Translations under genes and position numbers: made by a program
Origin: Pseudomonas chlororaphis subsp. aurantiaca
GTDB lineage: Bacteria > Pseudomonadota > Gammaproteobacteria > Pseudomonadales > Pseudomonadaceae
Direction of reading: 5' to 3'
DNA: 64,000 nucleotides
Assembly (NCBI RefSeq): GCF_013466605.1
Contig: NZ_CP059162.1
Span: forward strand, 5,332,001-5,396,000
The notes under the pieces: generated by a model
Told to the model about the DNA's origin: nothing
The model's database searches: none
Seen by the model: the letters and a program-made list of their open reading frames with translations, nothing else
Part shown: positions 1 through 10,067 of the stretch, piece after piece
How the letters are laid out: each line of letters begins with the position of its first letter
Numbering within the stretch: the first letter of the stretch is position 1

Positions 1-809
1 GCCTGGGCCACTTCCATGCAGACCTCGAATACCGCCTGCTTCAGCGCGGCGAACAACGGGCCGCTGGCTTCGGTGATTTCCGGCAGGGCTGTCTGGCCGG
101 TGGCGATCAGCATGCAGCAGTCGTTGGTGGAAGTATCGCCGTCGATGGTGATGCGGTTGAACGACTTGTTGGCGCCATCCAGCAGCAGGTTCTGCAGCAC
201 TTCACGGGACACTTTGGCGTCGGTGGCGATGTAACCGAGCATGGTCGCCATGTTCGGACGAATCATGCCCGCGCCCTTGCTGATACCAGTGACGGTGATG
301 GTCACGCCGTCGTGCTGGAACTGGCGGCTGGCCCCCTTGGGCAGGGTGTCGGTGGTCATGATGCCGGTCGCGGCGGCAGCCCAGTTGTCCACGGACAGAT
401 CGTCCAGTGCGGCCTGCAATGCGCCTTCGATCTTCTCGACCGGCAGCGGCTCGCCGATGACCCCGGTGGAATACGGCAGTACGGCGCTGGCATCGACGCC
501 CGCCAGCTCGGCCAGCTTGGCGCAGGTGCGGGTCGCGGCGGCCAGGCCTGGCTCACCGGTACCGGCGTTGGCATTGCCGGTGTTGGTCAGCAGGTAGCGC
601 ACAGGGCCTTGCACACGTTGCTTGGCCAGGATCACCGGAGCGGCGCAGAACGCGTTCAAGGTGAACACGCCAGCCACCGTGGAACCTTCGGCACAGCGCA
701 TGACCACAACATCCTTGCGCCCCGGGCGCTTGATGCCCGCCGAAGCGATACCGAGTTCAAAACCGGCAACCGGGTGCAACGTTGGCAAAGGACCAAGACC
801 AACAGCCAT
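1..809 (-). CDS. argJ: ArgJ, bifunctional glutamate N-acetyltransferase / amino-acid acetyltransferase (partial)
   Basis: ArgJ moves the acetyl group from N-acetylornithine to glutamate in the cyclic arginine pathway; it is cytoplasmic. The gene runs off the left edge, so only the first ~269 of about 405 residues are present. The start [20 protein letters not shown] is preceded by AGAGGAG about 7 nt upstream. The hallmark autocleavage motif ATMLG is visible in [14 protein letters not shown]; in this family the Thr becomes the new N-terminus of the beta subunit and the nucleophile. It lies downstream of secA on the same strand but behind a strong terminator, so it probably has its own promoter. 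Product assignment is secure; whether it also makes N-acetylglutamate from acetyl-CoA cannot be read from sequence. Confidence 0.96.
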   Translation of the reverse strand, partial: MAVGLGPLPTLHPVAGFELGIASAGIKRPGRKDVVVMRCAEGSTVAGVFTLNAFCAAPVILAKQRVQGPVRYLLTNTGNANAGTGEPGLAAATRTCAKLAELAGVDASAVLPYSTGVIGEPLPVEKIEGALQAALDDLSVDNWAAAATGIMTTDTLPKGASRQFQHDGVTITVTGISKGAGMIRPNMATMLGYIATDAKVSREVLQNLLLDGANKSFNRITIDGDTSTNDCCMLIATGQTALPEITEASGPLFAALKQAVFEVCMEVAQ

Positions 810-837
810 GAATGCGCTCCTCTTTAACCTGATGTGT

Positions 838-862
838 GCACTGCCATCACAAAAGGCAGTGC
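838..862 (-). promoter_or_regulatory. Perfect 8-bp inverted repeat in the argJ leader
   Basis: GCACTGCC and GGCAGTGC (838-845 and 855-862) are perfect complements around a 9-nt loop, 28 nt upstream of the argJ start. There is no U-tract on the argJ strand, so it is not an ordinary terminator. It could be an operator or an mRNA hairpin in the leader; role inferred only from position. Confidence 0.4.
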
Positions 863-871
863 GGCGAATGG

Positions 872-905
872 AAAAACGCCGCGACGGCTGATGCCGGTCG
901 CGGCG
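872..905 (-). terminator. Rho-independent terminator of secA
   Basis: Read on the minus strand, CGCCGCGACCGGCATCAGCC is followed by its near-complement GTCGCGGCG and a run of five T. The stem is about nine G-C rich pairs. It sits 28 nt past the secA stop and separates secA from argJ. Confidence 0.8.
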
Positions 906-932
906 CGGGTATTTCAGTGTCTGGCGGAAATC

Positions 933-3674
933 TTAGTTGATCTGGCCGTGACAGTGTTTGTACTTCTTGCCCGAACCGCAGTAGCACAGTTCGTTGCGGC
1001 CCAGTTTCTGCTCGTTGCGTACCGGAGCGGAGGCCAGGGCCACGTCGACATCGACGCCCTCTTCCAGCGCTTCCGGCTGCTCCAGGCCCGGGGCTTGGGC
1101 GTGCTCGAACTGCATGCGCTGAGCCAGTGCCTCGGCTTCCTGGCGCAGGCGCGCCTCTTCCTCGATCGGATCCTCGCGACGAACCTGAACGTGCGACAGC
1201 ACACGGATCGAGTCGCGCTTGATGGAATCCAGCAGCTCGGAGAACAGGGTGAAGGACTCGCGCTTGTATTCCTGTTTCGGGTTCTTCTGCGCATAACCAC
1301 GCAGGTGAATACCGTGACGCAGGTGATCCATGGTCGACAGGTGATCTTTCCACAGGTCGTCCAGGACGCGCAGGACGATTTGCTTCTCGAAGGTGCGCAG
1401 TGCTTCGGCACCGGCCTGGTCTTCTTTCTCGTTGTACGCCGCCACCAGTTCGTTCAGCAGCTTCTCGCGCAGGGTTTCTTCGTACAGGTGATCGTCTTCG
1501 TCGAGCCATTGCTGGATCGGCAGGGTCACACCGAAGTCGCTCTGCAACGCAGCTTCCAGACCGGCCACGTCCCACTGTTCAGGCAGCGATTGTGGAGGGA
1601 TGTGCGCGCTGACGGTGGCGTTGAGCACGTCCTGGCGGAAGTCGGAGATGGTCTCGCCGATGTTGTCCGCGGCCAGCAACGTGTTACGCATGTGATAGAT
1701 CACTTTACGCTGTTCGTTGTTGACGTCGTCGAACTCGAGCAGTTGCTTGCGGATGTCGAAGTTGCGGCCTTCTACCTTGCGCTGGGCCTTTTCGATCGCG
1801 TTGGTCACCATGCGGTGCTCGATCGCTTCGCCGGACTGCATCCCCAGGGCCTTCATGAAGTTCTTCACCCGGTCGGAGGCGAAGATGCGCATCAGGCTGT
1901 CTTCCAGGGACAGGTAGAAACGGCTGGAACCGGCGTCGCCCTGACGACCGGCACGACCACGCAGCTGGTTGTCGATACGGCGCGATTCGTGACGCTCGGA
2001 CGCGATCACCTGCAGGCCACCGGACTCCAGCACCTGCTGGTGACGCTTCTGCCAGTCGGCCTTGATCTGGGCAATCTGCTCAGGGGTCGGGTTTTCCAGG
2101 GAGGCGACTTCGACTTCCCAGTTACCGCCCAACAGGATGTCGGTACCGCGACCGGCCATGTTGGTGGCGATGGTCAGGGCGCCCGGACGGCCGGCCTGGG
2201 CAATGATTTCCGCTTCTTTTTCGTGGAACTTGGCGTTCAGGACCTTGTGCTCGATGCCTTCCTTCTGGAGCAGGTTGGACATGTGCTCGGAAGTTTCGAT
2301 GGTCGCGGTGCCCACCAGAACCGGACGGCCCTGGGTCATGCATTCCTTGATGTCGTTGATGATCGCGGCGTATTTCTCGTCCGCGGTCAGGAACACCAGG
2401 TCGTTGTAGTCTTTACGAGCCAGCGGCTTGTTCGGCGGAATGACCATCACCTGCAGACCGTAGATCTGATGGAACTCGAAGGCTTCGGTGTCCGCAGTAC
2501 CGGTCATGCCGGACAGCTTGGTGTACAGACGGAAGTAGTTCTGGAAGGTGGTCGACGCCAGGGTCTGGCTCTCGGCCTGGATATTCAGGTTTTCCTTGGC
2601 TTCGATGGCCTGGTGCAGGCCTTCGGACAGACGGCGGCCCGGCATGGTACGACCGGTGTGCTCGTCCACCAGGACTACCTGGCCATCCTGGACGATGTAC
2701 TCGACGTTGCGGTTGAACAGCTTGTGTGCGCGCAGACCGGCATACACGTGGGTCAGCAAGCCCAGGTTGTGCGCCGAGTACAAGCTCTCGCCCTCCGCCA
2801 GCAGGCCGGCCTGGGTCAGCATCTCTTCGATGAACTGGTGACCGGCTTCGTTGAGCTCGACCTGGCGGGTCTTCTCATCGACGGTGAAGTGACCGGCCTT
2901 GGTGACCTCGCCTTCCACTTCTTCGATGTGCTGCTCAAGGCGCGGGATCAGCTTGTTGATCTCGGTATAGAGCTTGGAGCTGTCTTCGGCCTGGCCGGAG
3001 ATGATCAGCGGGGTACGGGCCTCGTCGATCAGGATCGAGTCGACTTCGTCGATCACGGCAAAATTGAGCTCGCGCTGGAACTTGTCTTCCATGCTGAAAG
3101 CCATGTTGTCGCGCAGGTAGTCGAAACCGAATTCGTTGTTGGTGCCGTAGGTGATGTCGGCGGCGTAGGCAGCACGCTTCTCTTCCGGCGGCTGGAACGG
3201 CGTGACCACGCCGACCGTCAGGCCGAGGAATTCATAGAGCGGGCGCATCCAGTTGGCGTCGCGGCGGGCCAGATAGTCGTTCACCGTGACCACGTGCACG
3301 CCCTTGCCGGACAGCGCGTTGAGGTAAACGCCCAGTGTTGCCACCAGGGTCTTGCCTTCACCGGTACGCATTTCGGCGATCTTGCCCTCATGCAAGGTCA
3401 TGCCGCCGATCAACTGTACGTCGAAGTGGCGCATACCCATGACCCGCTTGCCGGCTTCGCGGGCGACCGCAAAGGCTTCGGGAAGCAGCTTGTCGAGGGA
3501 TTCACCTTTGGCTATGCGGGCCTTGAACTCTGCAGTCTTGGCGCGCAACTGATCGTCCGAAAGGGCCACCATTTGCTCTTCGAAGGCATTGACGATCTGT
3601 ACCGTCTTGAGCATGCGTTTGACTTCACGCTCGTTCTTGCTTCCAAAAAGTTTCTTTAACAAAGGCGCAAACAT
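933..3674 (-). CDS. secA: SecA, preprotein translocase ATPase
   Basis: SecA is the ATP-driven motor that pushes unfolded preproteins through SecYEG at the inner membrane. The protein is 913 residues, the usual size. Walker A MRTGEGKT is at about 102-109, the helicase-like motif GRAGRQGD lies in the second nucleotide-binding fold, and the C-terminal zinc tail [12 protein letters not shown] (Cys 897, 899, 908, His 909) that binds SecB and lipids is intact. I chose the ATG giving [17 protein letters not shown] because this is the conserved SecA N-terminus; a GTG six codons upstream would add VEDPAD and is less likely. No SecM-like arrest peptide gene is seen upstream, unlike in enteric bacteria. 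Confidence 0.98.
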   Translation of the reverse strand: MFAPLLKKLFGSKNEREVKRMLKTVQIVNAFEEQMVALSDDQLRAKTAEFKARIAKGESLDKLLPEAFAVAREAGKRVMGMRHFDVQLIGGMTLHEGKIAEMRTGEGKTLVATLGVYLNALSGKGVHVVTVNDYLARRDANWMRPLYEFLGLTVGVVTPFQPPEEKRAAYAADITYGTNNEFGFDYLRDNMAFSMEDKFQRELNFAVIDEVDSILIDEARTPLIISGQAEDSSKLYTEINKLIPRLEQHIEEVEGEVTKAGHFTVDEKTRQVELNEAGHQFIEEMLTQAGLLAEGESLYSAHNLGLLTHVYAGLRAHKLFNRNVEYIVQDGQVVLVDEHTGRTMPGRRLSEGLHQAIEAKENLNIQAESQTLASTTFQNYFRLYTKLSGMTGTADTEAFEFHQIYGLQVMVIPPNKPLARKDYNDLVFLTADEKYAAIINDIKECMTQGRPVLVGTATIETSEHMSNLLQKEGIEHKVLNAKFHEKEAEIIAQAGRPGALTIATNMAGRGTDILLGGNWEVEVASLENPTPEQIAQIKADWQKRHQQVLESGGLQVIASERHESRRIDNQLRGRAGRQGDAGSSRFYLSLEDSLMRIFASDRVKNFMKALGMQSGEAIEHRMVTNAIEKAQRKVEGRNFDIRKQLLEFDDVNNEQRKVIYHMRNTLLAADNIGETISDFRQDVLNATVSAHIPPQSLPEQWDVAGLEAALQSDFGVTLPIQQWLDEDDHLYEETLREKLLNELVAAYNEKEDQAGAEALRTFEKQIVLRVLDDLWKDHLSTMDHLRHGIHLRGYAQKNPKQEYKRESFTLFSELLDSIKRDSIRVLSHVQVRREDPIEEEARLRQEAEALAQRMQFEHAQAPGLEQPEALEEGVDVDVALASAPVRNEQKLGRNELCYCGSGKKYKHCHGQIN

Positions 3675-3980
3675 ATCGGCAGGATCTTCCACACATAGGG
3701 ATGGAGGGCGGCCCCGTGAGTCGCCCGTGCAGCCCTCATGGCCGCATGCGAACGAGTATTCTACCCGGAAACGATGGTGAGGAAAGTGGCGTTATTCCAC
3801 GATGCTGGTACAGCGCTGTGACGGGGCCCACTTACAATAAGGCCTTTTGCGTCAGTTTCAACCCGGACAAGTACGAAGTTAACCATTGATTTAATGGATA
3901 AAGCCTCGTCGCAGCGATGAGCGAGGCCAGGCCGGCGCTTTCTGCTACCATGGCGGCTCTGTAACTTCAGGTGTCTGATC
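3675..3980. other. secA-dciA divergent intergenic region
   Basis: This 306-bp gap separates the divergent secA and dciA starts and holds no convincing gene. A candidate secA promoter is listed separately. GCCTCG and CGAGGC at about 3904-3928 form a short imperfect stem of unknown meaning. In P. aeruginosa, as I recall, an M23 peptidase gene lies between these two genes; it is absent here. Confidence 0.6.
3834..3861 (-). promoter_or_regulatory. Candidate sigma-70 promoter for secA
   Basis: On the minus strand TTGAAA (+ coordinates 3856-3861) is followed after 16 nt by TATTGT (3834-3839), a reasonable -35/-10 pair. It would give secA a leader of about 150 nt. Inferred from consensus only. Confidence 0.4.
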
Positions 3981-4436
3981 ATGGCATTTCGCCCTCTTAC
4001 GGCCAGAGCACCCGCCGTACTCCTTCGCGAAGCCAAGCCTCTCAAAGCCATACTCGGCCACGCCCAGCGCCTGGCGCACTTGCAGCGCCTGCTGGAAAGC
4101 CAGCTGCAACCGGCCGCGCGCGAGCACTGCCACGTTGCCTCCTGGCGCGAAGGCAGCCTGCTGCTGATCGTCACCGACGGCCATTGGGCAACGCGCCTGC
4201 GTTATCAGCAAAAACGCCTGCAACGTCAGCTTTTGGAATTCAATGAGTTCAACAATCTGACGCGGATTCTGTTCAAAGTGCAGCCTCCCACCGTGCAACG
4301 CGGTGCGACCGGACACACCATGGATCTGTCGAGCAACGCCGCCGAGACCATTCAGGCCACTGCCGACGGCATCACCGATCCCAACCTGCGCGCCGCCCTG
4401 GAGCGCCTGGCCAGCCACGCCAAACCACGGACGTAA
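3981..4436 (+). CDS. dciA: DciA-family (DUF721) replicative helicase loader/operator
   Basis: DUF721 proteins of bacteria lacking DnaC/DnaI are known as DciA, which helps load the DnaB replicative helicase on DNA. This protein has 151 residues, typical of the family, with the fold region at about 20-110 containing HCHVASWREGSLLLIVTDGHW, whose hydrophobic strands and Arg/Trp pattern match DUF721. It has no signal or membrane segment and acts in the cytoplasm. Its place next to secA fits my memory of the lpxC-DUF721-secA neighbourhood in Pseudomonas, but lpxC is not in this window. It converges with the HerA-like gene, with 15 nt between the stops. The DUF721 call is firm; the role is by family. 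Confidence 0.88.
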   Translation: MAFRPLTARAPAVLLREAKPLKAILGHAQRLAHLQRLLESQLQPAAREHCHVASWREGSLLLIVTDGHWATRLRYQQKRLQRQLLEFNEFNNLTRILFKVQPPTVQRGATGHTMDLSSNAAETIQATADGITDPNLRAALERLASHAKPRT

Positions 4437-4451
4437 CTGGCCAGTCGCCGA

Positions 4452-5951
4452 TCAGCGGCGCTTGCTGCCACCCAGCAGAGACCCCATCAGCCCACGCACC
4501 AGCTGCCGCCCCAACTGATTGGCGGCCTGGCGCATGGCGGACTTCAGGGCCTGACCGGCGGCGGTACCGAGGAACTCGCCGGCCCGATCGGTAAAGCTCG
4601 GCTCCTCGGCGGCCGGTTTGCCCGGCGCAGCCTCGGCCTCCGGTGCCAGCCCCTTGCGGCCCATCAGCACTTCATAGGCCGACTCGCGGTCGATCGGCTT
4701 GTCATAACGACCGACCAATGGCGAACTGTTGATCAGCGCCACTCGCTCGGCCTCGGTCAACGGCCCGATGCGCGACTGCGGCGGTGCCACCAGCACTCGC
4801 TGGACCATCTCCGGCGTACCTTTTTCCTGCAGGGTACCGACCAGCGCCTCGCCAATCCCCAGTTCGGTGAGCACCGACAGGGCATCGAACGCCGGGTTCG
4901 GCCGGAAGCCGTCCGCCACGGCGCGCAAGGATTTCTGTTCCTTGGCGGTGAATGCCCGCAAGCCGTGCTGGACGCGCAGCCCCAGTTGCGCCAGCACGTC
5001 GTCCGGCAAGTCGCCTGGCGACTGGGTGACGAAGTACACGCCCACGCCTTTGGAGCGAATCAGCCGCACCACCTGCTCCAGCCGCTCCTGCAACGCCTTG
5101 GGCGTGCCGGCGAACAACAGGTGGGCCTCGTCGAAAAACAGCGCCAGCAGCGGCTTTTCCGCATCGCCGCGCTCCGGCAACTGCTCGAACAGCTCGGCCA
5201 GCAGCCACAACAGGAAGGTCGCATAGACCTTGGGCGCCTCATGCACCAGGCGGCTGGCGTCGAGCAGGTGAATCCGCCCGCGCCCGTCACTGGCCGGCTG
5301 CAGAATGTCTTCCAGTTGCAGGGCCGGTTCGCCGAACAGGGCTTCGGCGCCCTGCTGTTCCAGGATGGCCAGGCGCCGCAACAAGGCCTGGCTGGAGCCG
5401 GTGGTCATCAGCGCCGCGTCATCCCCCAGCAGCTGCGGGTTGTCCTTGAGGTGGTTGAGCAACGCCTTGAGGTCTTTCAGGTCGAGCAGCAACAGGCCTT
5501 CGCGGTCAGCCACCTTGAATGCCGCATACAACGCCGATTGCTGGCTGTCGGTCAGCTCCAGCAGGCTGCCCAGCAGCAGCGGGCCCATTTCACTCAGGGT
5601 GGTCCGCAGCGGGTGGCCGGACTGCCCGTGAATGTCCCACAACGTGACCGGATAAGCCTGGGGCTTGTGGTCCAGCCACGGCATCCCGGCAATACGTTCG
5701 GCAACCTTGCCCTGGGGATTGCCCGCGGCACCCAGGCCACACAGGTCACCCTTGATGTCCGCGGCGAACACCGCGACACCGGCATCGCTGAAGGTTTCTG
5801 CCAGCCGTTGCAAGGTGACGGTTTTCCCTGTCCCGGTAGCGCCTGCCACCAGCCCGTGACGATTTGCCAGGCGCATGGCCTGGGCAATCGGTTGCCCCGC
5901 GAGATCGGCACCGATAACGAGTTGCGATGAATCCGGCATTTTGTCACCCAT
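4452..5951 (-). CDS. HerA-like / DUF853 P-loop ATPase
   Basis: A 499-residue cytoplasmic ATPase of the HerA/FtsK-related DUF853 (YjgR) family. Walker A GATGTGKT is at 37-44, Walker B is in LLALFFDEAHLLF around 270, and an Arg-finger region with RSKGVGVYFVTQSP follows. The C-terminal ~100 residues are basic and Ala/Gln rich (RQAANQLGRQLVRGLM). The family is widespread but its function is not established; relation to DNA-pumping HerA suggests action on DNA. The start may be this ATG or the ATG four codons inside (5939), which would read MPDSSQLVIGADLAG and has GGGTGA just upstream. No partner nuclease such as NurA is adjacent, so a HerA-NurA defence role is not supported. Confidence 0.88.
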   Translation of the reverse strand: MGDKMPDSSQLVIGADLAGQPIAQAMRLANRHGLVAGATGTGKTVTLQRLAETFSDAGVAVFAADIKGDLCGLGAAGNPQGKVAERIAGMPWLDHKPQAYPVTLWDIHGQSGHPLRTTLSEMGPLLLGSLLELTDSQQSALYAAFKVADREGLLLLDLKDLKALLNHLKDNPQLLGDDAALMTTGSSQALLRRLAILEQQGAEALFGEPALQLEDILQPASDGRGRIHLLDASRLVHEAPKVYATFLLWLLAELFEQLPERGDAEKPLLALFFDEAHLLFAGTPKALQERLEQVVRLIRSKGVGVYFVTQSPGDLPDDVLAQLGLRVQHGLRAFTAKEQKSLRAVADGFRPNPAFDALSVLTELGIGEALVGTLQEKGTPEMVQRVLVAPPQSRIGPLTEAERVALINSSPLVGRYDKPIDRESAYEVLMGRKGLAPEAEAAPGKPAAEEPSFTDRAGEFLGTAAGQALKSAMRQAANQLGRQLVRGLMGSLLGGSKRR

Positions 5952-6119
5952 GGTTAATCTTTAGCCTTGACCGGCCGATAGATCAGAAAAGACTGAAAAA
6001 TAGGCCAGATAATTCCCCAAGGAGAGGTGGAAATATCAACTTACTTTCAACCCCGCCCATTTTGCGCGCTTTTATAAGAGCACGCTCGTGACATTAAGAC
6101 CTAGCGGACACCACAAGCC

Positions 6120-8009
6120 ATGAACAAAAACCTGCGCTTCAGCCATAAAATCCTGCTTGCCGCCGCCCTCATCGTTATTACTGCCTTCGCCTCCTTCACG
6201 CTGTACAACGACTATTTACAGCGCAACGCGATCCGCGAAGACCTGGACAATTACCTGCATGAAATGGGCGATGTGACCGCGAGCAACATCCAGACCTGGC
6301 TCACCGGGCGCATCCTGCTGATCGAAAACCTGGCACAGAACCTGGCGATCGACCCGCAATCGACCAAGGTCGCCAGCCTGCTCGAACAGAAGGCCCTGAC
6401 CTCGACCTTCATGGCCTCCTACCTGGGCGATGCCAGCGGCAGCTTCACCATCCGCCCGGATGCGAAGATGCCCGACGGTTTCGATCCCCGCGTTCGCCCC
6501 TGGTACAAGGGCGCCGAAAGCAGCAGCGGCTCGACCCTCACCGAACCCTATATAGATGCAGCCACCGGCCAGTTGATCATTTCCGTCGCCACCGCCTCGC
6601 GTCATGCCGGGCAGAGCATCGGCGTGGTGGGTGGCGACCTGAGCCTGCAGACTCTGGTCGAAACCCTCAATGCCCTGGATTTCGACGGCATGGGCTATGC
6701 CTTCCTGGTCAGCGCCGACGGCAAGATCCTGGTGCACCCGGACAAGGCGCTGGTGATGAAGAGCCTGAGCGAGGCCTATCCGCAGAACACACCACGCATC
6801 AGTGGCGACTTCAGCGAAATCGAAGTCGAGGGCAAGACCCGCATCGTCACCTTCACCCCGATCAAGGGCCTGCCGTCGGTGAACTGGTACATCGGCCTGT
6901 CCGTGGACAAGGACAAGGCGTTCTCGATGCTCAGCGAGTTCCGCGCCTCCGCCATCATTGCCACTATCATCGCCGTGGCCATCATCATCGCCCTGCTGGG
7001 CATGCTGATCCGGGTGCTGATGCAGCCCCTGCACGTCATGACCCGCGCCATGCAGGACATCGCCGACGGCGAAGGCGACCTGACCCGTCGCCTGACCATC
7101 CAGAACCAGGATGAATTCGGCATCCTCGGCACCGCGTTCAACCGCTTCGTGGAGCGCATCCACGGTTCGATCCGCGAAGTGTCGTCGGCCACCGAGCACG
7201 TCAACGAAGTCGCCCTGCGGGTGGTCAGCGCCTCCAATTCGTCGATGCTCAACTCCGACGAGCAGGCCAGCCGCACCAACAGCGTGGCCGCGGCGATCAA
7301 TCAGCTCGGCGCCGCCGCCCAGGAAATCGCCCGCAACGCCGCCCAGGCCTCGCAACAGGCCAGCGACGCGCGCAGCCTGGCCGAGGACGGCCAGCAGGTG
7401 GTGGACCGCAGCATCCTGGCGATGAACCAGCTGTCGGACATGATCAGCGCCTCCAGCAGCAACATCGAAACCCTCAATAGCAAGACCGTGAACATCGGGC
7501 AGATCCTCGAAGTCATCACCAGCATCTCCCAGCAGACCAACCTGCTGGCCCTCAACGCCGCCATCGAAGCGGCGCGGGCGGGCGAGGCCGGGCGCGGTTT
7601 TGCCGTGGTGGCCGATGAAGTGCGCAACCTGGCCCATCGCACCCAGGAATCGGCGCAACAGGTGCAGACCATGATCGAGGAGCTGCAAGTCGGGGCCCGC
7701 GAGTCGGTCAGCACCATGGGCAACAGCCAGCGCCACAGCCAGGACAGCGTGGAGATCGCCAACCAGGCCGGCGAACGCCTGAACAGCGTGACCCAGCGCA
7801 TCGGCGAGATCGACGGCATGAACCAGTCGGTCGCCACCGCGACCGAGGAACAGACCTCGGTGGTGGAGTCGATCAACATGGACATCACCGAGATCAACAC
7901 CCTGAATCAGGAAGGGGTGGAAAACCTGCAATCGACCCTGCGCGCCTGTTCCGACCTGGAGCAGCAAGCCGCCCGCCTGAAACAACTGGTCGGCAGCTTC
8001 CGTATCTGA
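6120..8009 (+). CDS. Methyl-accepting chemotaxis protein, dCache type, PctA/PctB-like amino-acid receptor
   Basis: An inner-membrane chemoreceptor of 629 residues. TM1 is at ~11-29, the periplasmic double-Cache sensor at ~30-275, TM2 at ~277-300, HAMP at ~301-353, and the cytoplasmic signalling domain with the conserved hairpin ([17 protein letters not shown]) is in the C-terminal half. In the sensor, R126, W128, Y129, Y144 and D173 (RPWY, TEPY, VVGGD) fit the amino-acid ligand motif described for PctA and relatives; residue 121 is Phe where that motif is usually Tyr. I therefore predict L-amino-acid taxis. It sits next to the glycosyltransferase operon, as pctB does in P. aeruginosa as I recall. 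Which amino acids bind cannot be told. Confidence 0.93.
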   Translation: MNKNLRFSHKILLAAALIVITAFASFTLYNDYLQRNAIREDLDNYLHEMGDVTASNIQTWLTGRILLIENLAQNLAIDPQSTKVASLLEQKALTSTFMASYLGDASGSFTIRPDAKMPDGFDPRVRPWYKGAESSSGSTLTEPYIDAATGQLIISVATASRHAGQSIGVVGGDLSLQTLVETLNALDFDGMGYAFLVSADGKILVHPDKALVMKSLSEAYPQNTPRISGDFSEIEVEGKTRIVTFTPIKGLPSVNWYIGLSVDKDKAFSMLSEFRASAIIATIIAVAIIIALLGMLIRVLMQPLHVMTRAMQDIADGEGDLTRRLTIQNQDEFGILGTAFNRFVERIHGSIREVSSATEHVNEVALRVVSASNSSMLNSDEQASRTNSVAAAINQLGAAAQEIARNAAQASQQASDARSLAEDGQQVVDRSILAMNQLSDMISASSSNIETLNSKTVNIGQILEVITSISQQTNLLALNAAIEAARAGEAGRGFAVVADEVRNLAHRTQESAQQVQTMIEELQVGARESVSTMGNSQRHSQDSVEIANQAGERLNSVTQRIGEIDGMNQSVATATEEQTSVVESINMDITEINTLNQEGVENLQSTLRACSDLEQQAARLKQLVGSFRI

Positions 8010-8020
8010 CCCTTCCGCCA

Positions 8021-8049
8021 GCCGGTACCTGGCCAAACCAGGCACCGGC
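8021..8049 (+). terminator. Stem-loop after the chemoreceptor gene
   Basis: GCCGGTACCTGG and CCAGGCACCGGC pair over 12 bp with one mismatch around a 5-nt loop, 12 nt past the stop. No T-tract follows, so it may be an mRNA-stabilising stem rather than an intrinsic terminator. Confidence 0.4.
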
Positions 8050-8176
8050 GGGCAACAATCGCCCCTGTATCCGCAGCAAACCGTTCATCCAGACGCGTCG
8101 CCAAGCGCCACGGCATCCCGACCGAACATCTATCCTTGATAAGGGTCAACCCTAGGGAGAACAACGGATCGGAGGG

Positions 8177-9298
8177 ATGATCATCGTGCATATCGCTGAC
8201 ATAACCATGTTCTACGCCCCTGCCAGCGGTGGCGTGCGCACTTATCTGGACGCCAAGCATCGTCGCCTGGGACGCCAACCAGGAATCCGCCACAGTTTGC
8301 TGATCCCCGGGGCTCACTTCAGCGAACGCGACGGCATCTATAAAGTCCCCGCTCCCGCCCTGCCCTTTGGCAAGGGCTACCGTTTTCCCCTGCGCCTGGG
8401 GCCCTGGCGCAATGTGCTCCATGACCTGCAACCGGACCTGATCGAAGTCGGCGACCCCTACCTCACCGCCTGGGCGGCCCTGGATGCCCGCCGCCAGCTG
8501 GATGTACCTGTGATCGGCTTTTATCACTCGGACCTGCCGCTGCTGGTCAGCAACCGCATGGGCCCCTGGTTCACCCCGAATGTCGAGGCCTACGTGCGCA
8601 AGCTGTACGGCAATTTCGACCGGGTCCTGGCCCCCAGCCAGGTCATGGCCGACAAACTGATCGGCCTCGGCGTGCGCAACGTCTATGTGCAACCGCTGGG
8701 CGTGGACCTGCAGACCTTCCTCCCGAGTCACCGCGACCCTGGCCTGCGCGCCGAACTGGGGATTGCCGAAGACAGCCGCCTGCTGATCTTTGCCGGTCGC
8801 GGCTCCAAGGAAAAGAACCTGCCGGTGCTGCTCAACTGCATGCAGCGCCTGGGCAAGCGCTACCACCTGTTGCTGGTGGGCTCGGCCATGCCGACCGCGG
8901 TGCCGGAGAATGTCACCGTGATCGACGAGTTCTGCCCGGCCCCTCAGGTCGCCCGCCTGATGGCCAGCGCCGACGCCCTGATCCATGCCGGGGACCAGGA
9001 AACCTTTGGCCTGGTGATCCTGGAAGCCATGGCCAGCGGCATTCCCGTGGTGGCGGTGGCCGCCGGGGCCTTCCAGGAAATCGTCACCGCGGAAGGTGGC
9101 CTGCTGTGCGCGCCAAACAATCCGCTGGCGATGGCCCAGGCCGTGCAGGAGTTGTTCGCCCAAGGCTGCGCCGAGCGGGGCCAACGGGCGCGCCGCCATG
9201 TCGAACGCTACTACGCCTGGGATACGGTGGTCGCCAGCCTGCTGGAACACTACCGCGCCGTGCTCGGCATTCAACAGCCGATGCGAGCCCATGGTTGA
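8177..9298 (+). CDS. GT4-family glycosyltransferase (GT-B fold)
   Basis: A 373-residue retaining glycosyltransferase of the GT4 kind, likely using a nucleotide-sugar donor at the inner face of the inner membrane. The N-terminal Gly-rich acceptor loop (YAPASGGVRTYL, 13-24), the donor-side strand LLIFAGRGSKEKN, and the EX7E motif E275-TFGLVIL-E283 are visible. GGAGG abuts this ATG, so a GTG at 8186 (MHIADITMFY) has better spacing and is a strong alternative start. Its 3' end overlaps the DUF2334 gene by 8 bp and the flippase-like gene follows by a 4-bp overlap, so the three are one operon and probably one pathway, perhaps synthesis and movement of a glycolipid. Acceptor and sugar unknown. Confidence 0.9.
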   Translation: MIIVHIADITMFYAPASGGVRTYLDAKHRRLGRQPGIRHSLLIPGAHFSERDGIYKVPAPALPFGKGYRFPLRLGPWRNVLHDLQPDLIEVGDPYLTAWAALDARRQLDVPVIGFYHSDLPLLVSNRMGPWFTPNVEAYVRKLYGNFDRVLAPSQVMADKLIGLGVRNVYVQPLGVDLQTFLPSHRDPGLRAELGIAEDSRLLIFAGRGSKEKNLPVLLNCMQRLGKRYHLLLVGSAMPTAVPENVTVIDEFCPAPQVARLMASADALIHAGDQETFGLVILEAMASGIPVVAVAAGAFQEIVTAEGGLLCAPNNPLAMAQAVQELFAQGCAERGQRARRHVERYYAWDTVVASLLEHYRAVLGIQQPMRAHG

Positions 9299-10067
9299 GT
9301 CCGCCGGCGTGCCCAGCGTGCTGCTGGTATTGCACGATGTCGCGCCACAGACCTGGATCGACTACCAAGCCTTCGTCGAAGCCGTCGATGCCATGGGCAA
9401 CGTACCGATGACCTGGCTGGTGGTACCGGATTTTCACCGGCACAACCCGCTCGACGCTCACCCTGGTTTTCGCCGGCTGCTCAGCGCGCGCCTGGAACGG
9501 GGCGACGAACTGGTGCTGCACGGTTACTTCCATTGCGACGAGTGTCCGCCACCGCGCACCCCGTATGACTGGTTCATGCGCCGCGTGTACACCCATGAGG
9601 GCGAGTTCTACAGCCTCTCGGAAAACGCCGCCCTGGCACGCCTGCATGCCGGCCTGGAACTGTTCCAGCGCTATAACTGGCCCCTGCAGGGGTTCGTCGC
9701 CCCCGCCTGGCTGATGAGCCCGGGCACACGCCAGGCCCTGCGCCAGCTGCCCCTGCGCTACACCAGCGGCCCGCAGCAGCTGTACCGGCTGCCGGACTTC
9801 TCGCCGGTCGCCGCCCCCGGCCTGGTGTGGAGTGCCCGCAGCGCCTGGCGCCGGAAAGCCTCCCGGCTCGTCAGCCTGCAACGTGAACGACGCTGGCAAC
9901 AGGCACCAGTGATTCGCCTCGGCCTGCACCCGGTGGACATGCGTTACCCCGACTCGCGCCAGTACTGGCTGGACACCCTCGAGCGCCTGCTGGAACAAGG
10001 ACGAAAGCCGCTGACCAAGGCCGACTGGCTCGACACCCAGCCGCCAAGGGCGCGCGGTACCCCATGA
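9291..10067 (+). CDS. DUF2334 polysaccharide-deacetylase-like protein
   Basis: A 258-residue protein with the NodB/CE4-like fold of DUF2334. The expected metal and catalytic residues are present: LHDVAP (H15, D16) near the N-terminus and LHGYFHCDE (H77, H81), then GFVAPAW and a late GLHP His. No signal peptide is evident, so it would act in the cytoplasm unless processed otherwise. The start overlaps the upstream glycosyltransferase by 8 bp in another frame, and its stop overlaps the next start (ATGA), so translational coupling is likely. I infer that it trims an N-acetyl group from a sugar attached by the upstream enzyme; substrate is unknown. Confidence 0.88.
   Translation: MVESAGVPSVLLVLHDVAPQTWIDYQAFVEAVDAMGNVPMTWLVVPDFHRHNPLDAHPGFRRLLSARLERGDELVLHGYFHCDECPPPRTPYDWFMRRVYTHEGEFYSLSENAALARLHAGLELFQRYNWPLQGFVAPAWLMSPGTRQALRQLPLRYTSGPQQLYRLPDFSPVAAPGLVWSARSAWRRKASRLVSLQRERRWQQAPVIRLGLHPVDMRYPDSRQYWLDTLERLLEQGRKPLTKADWLDTQPPRARGTP

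Noticed and set aside
834..3659. 941-residue open frame antisense to secA on the plus strand
   Set aside because: It mirrors a certain secA gene; long antisense frames are common in high-GC DNA. No domain or ribosome-binding site.
3675..3980. SecM-like secretion monitor upstream of secA
   Set aside because: No frame with a signal peptide and arrest motif was found; the small frames here have unnatural composition.
4452..5951. HerA-NurA type phage defence unit
   Set aside because: No NurA, SIR2, or other nuclease gene is adjacent; the protein belongs to the widespread DUF853 group.
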